Part shown: in pieces, positions 58,092-64,000 of the stretch
How the letters are laid out: each line of letters opens with the position of its first letter
Position numbering within the stretch: position 1 is the stretch's first letter
Assembly (NCBI RefSeq): GCF_000687475.1
Contig: NC_057316.1
Coordinates: 1,488,001 to 1,552,000, forward strand
Reading direction: 5' to 3'
Origin: Ustilaginoidea virens
Taxonomy: Eukaryota > Ascomycota > Sordariomycetes > Hypocreales > Clavicipitaceae
DNA: 64,000 nucleotides
Notes under the pieces: model-generated
The model's input: the letters and a program-made list of their open reading frames with translations, nothing else
Told to the model about the DNA's origin: nothing
Database searches by the model: none
Program-made: the position numbers and the translations under genes

Positions 58092-59125
58092 TTAACTGCA
58101 CCGCAGCTGCCAAAGCAGGCATCATGCATAGCATCACGGTCTCTTGCTGGTGCAAATGGTGGAAAAGTAAGTAGTTCAAGTGATTAATGTACATACGCTG
58201 CTGCTCTGTCACGACTAAACAACACATATACATCTGGCTTGGACAATGGCCAAGTAATGCAAGCCCTATAGCCAGGCAGGGACTGACGAGTTAACGCAAC
58301 ACTTGTAATGCTCCATGTCTCGAAAGCTCGGCCGGCACAAAAGTGCAAGGAAGTCTGGCAAACCTGCTCTCCGTAGTAAATGGCAAAAGCAGTCCATGGC
58401 ATGAGGCAACTATTTCCCTGTCACAACCTGGAATCCTCTTCTCGTCCTGTGAAACTGAATCACATAGGACTCGCCGTCCTCTCCATGGTAACAGCGTTTT
58501 GTATCGCTTGTGCGCTGACATGGCCGTGAGCACCTTGTGTGTGCATCTCGCACGTGAAGAAAAACACGTGCGGCACAGATGATGAAATAAGCAGGATCTT
58601 GATCCCAAGCCAAGGTTTGACAGGCGCAAAAAGATTAGACCGGTTTAGTTGTCGACTCGGACGGGATTGGTGGTGAAATCAGCAGATAAATCGCAGGCCA
58701 TTTATAGCTTTAAGCCTTGGTGAGCCTTTCTAGCCTCGGAGGTCAACTGGCAACACCAACCAAGCGCAAATGAAGCGGGATTGGCGTGTTCAGAAAGGGT
58801 GGGGTAGAATCTCGACGGCAAAGTAATGAGCCAGTTGGAGGAGAAACGCCCCCAGGAAAGTCAGCTTGACGGACCAATGCCTCAGCAGCAGTCCATCAAT
58901 CTGTGCCATGTCACCATGCTTGCGACTGTGGCCGAGCGTTGTGCTAGCGACGGTAGACTCGCTTTGCTCGAGGGCATGGCAGGACGGCAGAGCAGATGCA
59001 AAAGGGAAGAGCTTGGGTGCGCACGAGGCTACGTGCCAGGAGCAGCATTGAAGCCATTTAAGCTGTGTGCAACGCTGGTTCCGCGCCGGCGCATTGTAGT
59101 GCATATCCCTCGGCGATGCAACGGC

Positions 59126-59806
59126 TCAGAGATTGGGCAGAAAATGCTGCTTGAACTTGCGGTTTGCCCGGTCTGCAGAGCGGAGCATGAATTGGTCCCC
59201 CAAGACGTCAAACGCAAAAGGCTTGGCGTTTGCCGACGGGCCATTATTCTCGGGATGGACCTCGATGCGAAACGTGGTCCCTTCTTTGGGTATTACTTTG
59301 AGGCCCCTTTTGCGCGTGATCATGTCGAAAACAAACTTGCGGTCTCGGACGATGATGCCTTGAATGCCCACACGTCCAGAGCAACGGCTTCTGACAACTT
59401 GGGCTTGAGCCCCCACGAGCTCGGCGCTGGCCAGTTTGGCGGCTGCCTCGGGACCGCCGCGGTAGATATCGCTGCCCAGCACTTCTCTTGCGTACCCCTG
59501 CCACAGGTCATGCAGAGGCTTGTAGATGTCGAACTTTTGGCCTTGCCTGGGAATGTCGTAGAGGCCGAGCCTTCGGCGTTGGCGAGACGAGAGAGGTTTG
59601 GGGCGCAGCTTGCTGTTGGCCTTTTTCTGATCGCGCGCCCTCCTGCGGGCGGCGCGTGCGCTCAGCGCGGCGGGAGGTGGAGAGGACGGCTTCAGATGGA
59701 GGGTCCTGTGCTGGATCTTGTCGTTGAAGATGCGGTTCACGCTGTCGGGGGAGTGCGCTCTGGCAAGCAGCTCTTGGGTGACTTGTTGCGGGGTAGACGT
59801 CGCCAT
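59126..59806 (-). CDS. POP4: RNase P/MRP protein subunit Pop4 (Rpp29)
   Basis: A single exon. The ATG at 59806 (ACCATGG context) gives 226 residues; an in-frame ATG at 59845 would add 13. The N-terminal half has a very basic stretch (ARRRARDQKKANSKLRPKPLSSRQRRRLGLYDIP), typical of Pop4. The C-terminal half is the Sm-like Rpp29 barrel: SDIYRGGPEAAAKLASAELVGAQAQVVRS, GIQGIIVRDRKFVFDMITR, then KVIPKEGTTF and FDVLGDQFMLRSADRANRKFK. The conserved GDQFxxRxADRxxRKFK ending fits the family. Pop4 is a core subunit of nuclear RNase P (tRNA 5' maturation) and RNase MRP (rRNA processing). Confidence 0.93.
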   Translation of the reverse strand: MATSTPQQVTQELLARAHSPDSVNRIFNDKIQHRTLHLKPSSPPPAALSARAARRRARDQKKANSKLRPKPLSSRQRRRLGLYDIPRQGQKFDIYKPLHDLWQGYAREVLGSDIYRGGPEAAAKLASAELVGAQAQVVRSRCSGRVGIQGIIVRDRKFVFDMITRKRGLKVIPKEGTTFRIEVHPENNGPSANAKPFAFDVLGDQFMLRSADRANRKFKQHFLPNL

Positions 59807-60280
59807 GGTGCGGGACTTGTCGGCAGCTGCGTTGTCAAGAAGCAAGAACCCAGGTGGCTAGTTAATGAGGCGCTTAACGGGCGTTGGTAACGTGGAAGAG
59901 AGGGAGAGACATGTGCGACATGGAACATGGAAGAGGAAAGCAAACTTGGTCGGAGGATATCATATCCAGTGGGCCAGCGCCATTGGCCAGGCAGACCCCA
60001 CTTTTGGGGAGCAGAGCTCGTGGCGTACGGAGTACTCGGTACACAAGATGCCGTTGTTGTAGGCACCTAAGCCCAGGTGTTTGTTTACGGAATACAACTC
60101 TTGTGAAGGGACATTATTTTCAGTCTGGATGGCCATGGGGAACATCCGTGCTAGAGTTGACTCTGTCAGAAGCGGGATCCAACGCTCGGAAATTCAAGTT
60201 CTACCCTTCAGCTTTGCTGTCGATTGCGTTGAAAATGGAAGGAACGAATGGGCGAATGAATACCCATCAAGTTTTTAGTG

Positions 60281-60311
<31 letters not shown>

Positions 60312-60790
60312 AGTATGTTGTTCTTTCCATTTCAAGACGCATACGGGTTTTATTACAGGACCATCGGAGGCTTCAAGTGTTTTCGAGGCGCTTATTCATC
60401 AGCAACCGTCGACCTCCTCACATGTCTACGTCTATCTGGTTCTGTCTGGTTGCTCAAGTGACAAGTCCCTCGGCTGGCCGGCAATCCGCTCCCGCCCCAG
60501 TGACCCCGCCGTCTTGGAACTCCATCCCCATCCCCATGGGCAACGCTCTGGGCCCAATGGGTCGTGCGGACTCTCGGAGCATCGGTCCTCTCACCGGGCA
60601 TGCAGTTGACTTCCTCCGCTGTTCCCGCGGCCTTGGTCTCATGCGGCAGATTACGGCCCCGTCGTCTCACCCTGGCCGCTAGAGCAAACAAGTGCCGCAG
60701 CGCTGTGCTGCTGCCCACTGGCCTGCCTCGTCTGCCTCGTCTGCCTCTTCGTCCGCTTCAAGCCAAGTCCAACAGCAGCCGCTGCCAGCC
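59807..60790. promoter_or_regulatory. Divergent region between POP4 and the acyltransferase gene
   Basis: It contains a TACGGAGTA copy at 60026-60034 and an A29 run at 60281-60309. No gene is evident. Confidence 0.5.
60281..60309 (+). repeat. A29 homopolymer upstream of the acyltransferase gene
   Basis: The longest homopolymer in the window, on the sense strand, 482 bp before the start codon. Confidence 0.92.
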
Positions 60791-63551
60791 ATGGCGCCCA
60801 GCAATCAAGAACCCGTCCCGCCCCCCGATGCCGGCAGCAGCTCCGCCCCCGATCTCCAAATCCTCGGCGACGAAATCACCCTGCAACCTAGCGGGTTCGT
60901 AGAGCCAGAGCGCGGTCAAGAGGGCAAGGAGGAGGCATTGATGCATCAGTTTGCCTCGTTCCGCACCGAGCCTCTGCAGTAAGCCGCATTCCCGCTTGAT
61001 GCCTCCCCCCCCCCCTCTTCTGCTTGCTTCGTGGCTGATTCCCCCCCCATCAAAAAGGTTCCTTCGCGAAGTGTCGCTCTACGTTTCCGGCCAAGGCTGG
61101 CGCGCGTACGACAATGTCGTCGGCCAACCCGTCTTTTACTCGGGCTTTTCGGAAAACATGAAGTCCATGGTCCTTTCGGCGCCCCTGCTGCAGAAACGCA
61201 TCGCCGAGCTGGCCGACAACAGGGTCAACGTCGAGGTCCAGGAAGGCCTGATCAACCAGGACGACAGGGAGTTTGGCGTCAAGCGCGCGCAGAGGCGCAG
61301 CGCCCTCGAGAACGGGCTCCAGCAGGTCGCCGAGAAGATGACCGACGACATGATCTGCAAGATGGAGAGCAAGACGTTCATCCGCGGCGCCTACTACATG
61401 ACCACCCAGCTGCTCACCAGGGCTTACCACCAGGGAATCCATGTCTCGAGCGAAGAAGTGCTGCGCCTGCGCAAGGTGGCCGACGCCGCGGCCAAAAGGA
61501 AGCAGAGCATCATCTTTCTCCCGAGCCATCGGTCTCACGTCGACTACGTCTCGCTGCAGCTCATCTGCTACCGCCTCGGGCTTACCCTGCCCATCGTGGT
61601 GGCCGGAGACAACCTCAACTTCCCCCTGGTCGGCAGCTTTCTGCAGCACGCCGGCGCCATGTGGATCAGACGCTCCTTCGGCGACGACGCCCTGTACTCC
61701 ACCCTTGTGCAAAGCTACATCGACACCCTGCTCCAGGAAGGCTACAACTTTGAATGCTTCATCGAGGGAGGCCGGTCCCGCACGGGCAAGCTTCTACCGC
61801 CCAAGTTTGGCATCCTGAGCTTCATCCTGGACAGCATCCTCTCGGGCCGTGTCAAGGACGCCATCGTGTGCCCCGTCAGCACGCAGTACGACAAGGTCAT
61901 CGAGACGGAAGGCTACGTCACCGAGCTGCTTGGCGTGCCAAAGAAGAAGGAAAACCTCGCAGACTTTGTCTCGGGAGGATCGTCCGTTCTGTCGCTCAAG
62001 CTTGGCCGGGTCGATGTCAGGTTCCACGAGCCCTGGAGCTTGCGAAATTTCGTGGACCAGCAGCTGTCCCGCGTCTCGTCGATCCCGCCCGGCCTGGACA
62101 CGGATCGCCAGAACCCGCAGGTCAAGGCGGTCCGGGAGAAGATCCTTCGGACCATGGGCTACAAGGTCTTGGGCGACATCAACGCCGTCTCGGTGGTCAT
62201 GCCAACAGCCCTGATCGGCACCGTGCTCCTCACTCTGCGGGGCCGCGGCGTCGGCCACCAAGAGCTTGTCCGGCGCGTCGAATGGCTGACGGCGCGGATC
62301 CGGGCCAAAGGCGGCCGCGTCGCCCACTTTGGCAACGCGCCCACGTCGGACATCATCAATCGCGGGCTGGAAGTTCTCGGAAAGGATCTCGTCGGAGTTG
62401 TCGACGGGCTGGCAGAGCCCACGTTCTACGCTGTCGATCGTTTCCAGCTCTCCTTCTACCGGAACATGACCATCCACCTGTTCATCTACGAGGCTCTCGT
62501 GAGCGCAGCCATGTACACGCGGGTGAAGCTCGGCGGCGGCTCTGCTATCCAGGACATCACGTACGAAGAGCTTAAAGGCCAAGTGCTCTTCCTGTCGTCA
62601 CTCTTCCGCGGCGAGTTCATCTTTGGATCCGCAGGCCTGGCGACCAACCTAGAAAACACGCTCCGGGGTCTCGAAGCCGACCAGATTGTCCGCGTCGACC
62701 GTGACGAGAAGGGCAACATCACCACGGTTGGCTTGTCCGCAGAGGAGCGCAAGGCGGGCCGTGAGAATTACGACTTTTACTGCTTCCTGATTTGGCCCTT
62801 TATCGAGGCCAGCTGGCTCGCCGCCGTCTCGTTGATGGGCTTGTCGCCGCCGCTTGGCACCAACGGGGACATTTGGATCGAATCGGCCAAGGCACAAGAC
62901 AGTGCTCAGCTGGTAAGGCTTTTTTTCTTTTTTTTTTTTTTTTTTTGCAACCTTGGCCCCCCTTCCCCCCACCATCACAAATGGGCTTCCCTACACTGTT
63001 TCTGTTGAGTCTGATTTGGCGTCTTCTCTTGTGTATTTTTTCCCTCTAATTTCTATTCGTTTGCTAATCATTCCCCTTCGCCCTTGCAGCTCGGCAAGAC
63101 GCTGTATCACCAGGGCGACTTGTCCTACTTTGAGGCGGTCAACAAAGAGACGCTCAAGAACTCGTACGCGCGGTTCCAGCAGGAGCACATCGTGCACGTT
63201 GTCAAGTCCAAAGACCTCAAGATCCCGCCGAGGCTGCAGCTCGACCCGGAGTGGCGGCCGTTGCGCGATGCCACGACGGGCGCTCTCCTTGCCGAGGGCA
63301 AGCTGTGGGATTTCACGGAAAAGATTGCCAGCTCCAGGCGCGAAGGCAAGAACAGGCGCGACGGAGCCACCGTCAGCGTCCGCGTGCTGCGACTGACAGA
63401 CCAGCTGGGAGCCAGCTTGTACGCGCAGGCCACGGAGGCCGACAAGTCCGGCAAGAACAAGGTCCCCAGCCGGCTCAGCCAGGAGGATCAGGAAGCGCAC
63501 AGGAGTGAATTGCGCCGGAAGAAGAAGCGCATCCAGAAGGCGCACCTGTAG
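60791..63551 (+). CDS. GNPAT/PlsB-type glycerol-3-phosphate or DHAP acyltransferase, PTS1-like end
   Basis: Three exons: 60791-60978, 61058-62912 and 63090-63551. The product is about 834 residues. The acyltransferase domain has the HX4D motif in PSHRSHVDY (His220, Asp225), then GDNLNFPLVG and the substrate-binding EGGRSRTGK (from Glu299). The order and length match PlsB/GPAT and animal DHAP acyltransferase rather than yeast Gat1/Gat2. The last residues QKAHL end in Ala-His-Leu, which fits the PTS1 consensus [SAC][KRH][LM]; human GNPAT ends in AKL. A peroxisomal enzyme making acyl-DHAP for ether lipids or phosphatidate is the likeliest role, inferred. No clear N-terminal signal is seen. Intron 2 (177 bp) carries a T19 tract. 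Confidence 0.9.
62928..62946 (+). repeat. T19 tract in acyltransferase intron 2
   Basis: It begins 15 bases after the GTAAGG donor on the sense strand. Confidence 0.9.
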
Positions 63552-63652
63552 CACGTGCGGGAGCGTTTTCTGTATTTTGTACTATGCATGGGAAGCGACG
63601 GGAAAAGACGGGAGTCCTCTACACACCCCAAAAATATACCACATGCTGTGCG

Positions 63653-63691
<39 letters not shown>

Positions 63692-63883
63692 TGTGGACCG
63701 CACAATGCCTTCCCGTGCGCTTCACCCCCGTACTGGTCTGTCTAGAGCGTTGCTATACAATGAGAAAGAACGGGATCCAAAACGCCGGATTTTTTCTATA
63801 CTGCTCATACATAACCCCCCCCCCAGAGTGACTGTTCGGATGGTCCACGATGGGATATTGTCGCTCCGCTTGGTATCGGCACG
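63552..63883. other. Intergenic region between convergent genes
   Basis: 3' flanks of the acyltransferase and the right-edge gene, including a compound CT/GT microsatellite at 63652-63694. No gene is visible. Confidence 0.6.
63652..63694 (+). repeat. Compound (CT)n(GT)n microsatellite
   Basis: A CT run passes directly into a GT run, about 100 bases beyond the acyltransferase stop, probably in its 3' UTR. Confidence 0.92.
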
Positions 63884-64000
63884 TCATGTCCGCTCCGCTT
63901 GTGAATGCGGCGGCTTTGGCGGCAGGATGATGTTGTCAATCAGGCGAACGGCAGGGCCGCCAGAGTGGCCCAGGTCCTCGCCCGGCTGGGCCTCCTCGAC
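63884..64000 (-). CDS. C-terminal end of a protein, possibly pantoate-beta-alanine ligase (5' part off window)
   Basis: On the minus strand the frame entering from the right edge runs 38 codons to TGA at 63886-63884. It reads EEAQPGEDLGHSGGPAVRLIDNIIL, then a Pro-rich tail. The block RLIDNIIL resembles the strictly placed C-terminal ARLIDN motif of pantothenate synthetase (PanC, yeast Pan6), the enzyme joining pantoate to beta-alanine in CoA biosynthesis. With only 38 residues this is suggestive, not proof. The tail beyond the motif would be an extension over bacterial PanC. Confidence 0.42.
   Translation of the reverse strand, partial: VEEAQPGEDLGHSGGPAVRLIDNIILPPKPPHSQAERT

Larger units (their letters stand above)
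57229..59125. promoter_or_regulatory. GYF gene promoter and 3' flank of POP4
   Basis: Both genes are on the minus strand. GGT-rich repeats at about 57523-57578 and a ~100-base purine tract ending in G22 (57990-58091) are the notable features. Frames on either strand are short and motif-free. Confidence 0.5.

Noticed and set aside
1..64000. CRISPR arrays, rRNA genes, biosynthetic or defence gene cluster
   Set aside because: None seen. The repeats present are microsatellites, homopolymers, one foldback element and one degenerate minisatellite, and neighbouring genes are functionally unrelated housekeeping genes.

Overview
This window is nuclear DNA of a filamentous ascomycete, most likely a sordariomycete and probably hypocrealean. 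The genes have short spliceosomal introns (58 to about 330 bases) with GTRNGT donors and CTAAC/CTGAC-like branch sites. Other fungal marks are translation elongation factor 3, an Asp f 4-like secreted protein, a vacuolar Yvc1-type TRP channel and a YAT-family amino acid permease. Coding exons are GC-rich at third positions. I see no operon, CRISPR array, rRNA, convincing tRNA or intact transposase gene. Exon boundaries were worked out by hand from splice consensus, frame phase and family knowledge.

Layout, left to right. 1-12.7 kb: C-terminus of Nup49 (+), Rpc31 (-), a Hsm3/PSMD5-like proteasome chaperone (+) and the Golgi ARF-GEF Sec7 (-). 12.7-14.1 kb: pyruvate dehydrogenase E2 (+). 14.1-27.4 kb: a gene-poor stretch holding a 106-residue secreted protein (+), a DUF1308/UPF0415 protein (-), an Asp f 4-like secreted protein (-) and a 272-bp terminal-inverted-repeat element with flanking 9-bp direct repeats. 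27.4-38.5 kb: an AAA ATPase with one GC-AG intron (-), Yvc1 (+), a macro-domain protein with a 28-base last exon (-) and glutaminyl-tRNA synthetase (+). 39.6-46.0 kb: elongation factor 3 (+), a degenerate ~51-bp tandem repeat and an amino acid permease (-). 48.4-63.6 kb: a TTC27/Emw1-like TPR protein (+), a GYF-domain protein (-), the RNase P/MRP subunit Pop4 (-) and a GNPAT/PlsB-type acyltransferase ending in a PTS1-like tripeptide (+). At the right edge is the C-terminal end of what may be pantoate-beta-alanine ligase (-).

Most genes are unlinked housekeeping functions: nuclear pore, RNA polymerase III, proteasome assembly, secretion, mitochondrial carbon metabolism, translation, RNase P and lipid synthesis. 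I found no gene cluster that would form a new multi-gene system. The observations most worth checking are non-coding or gene-structural: the foldback element, the 51-bp repeat with a 17-residue periodic frame, the dispersed TACGGAGTA motif, the GC-AG intron, the 28-base terminal exon, nine tandem in-frame stop codons, and an unresolved Yvc1 start.
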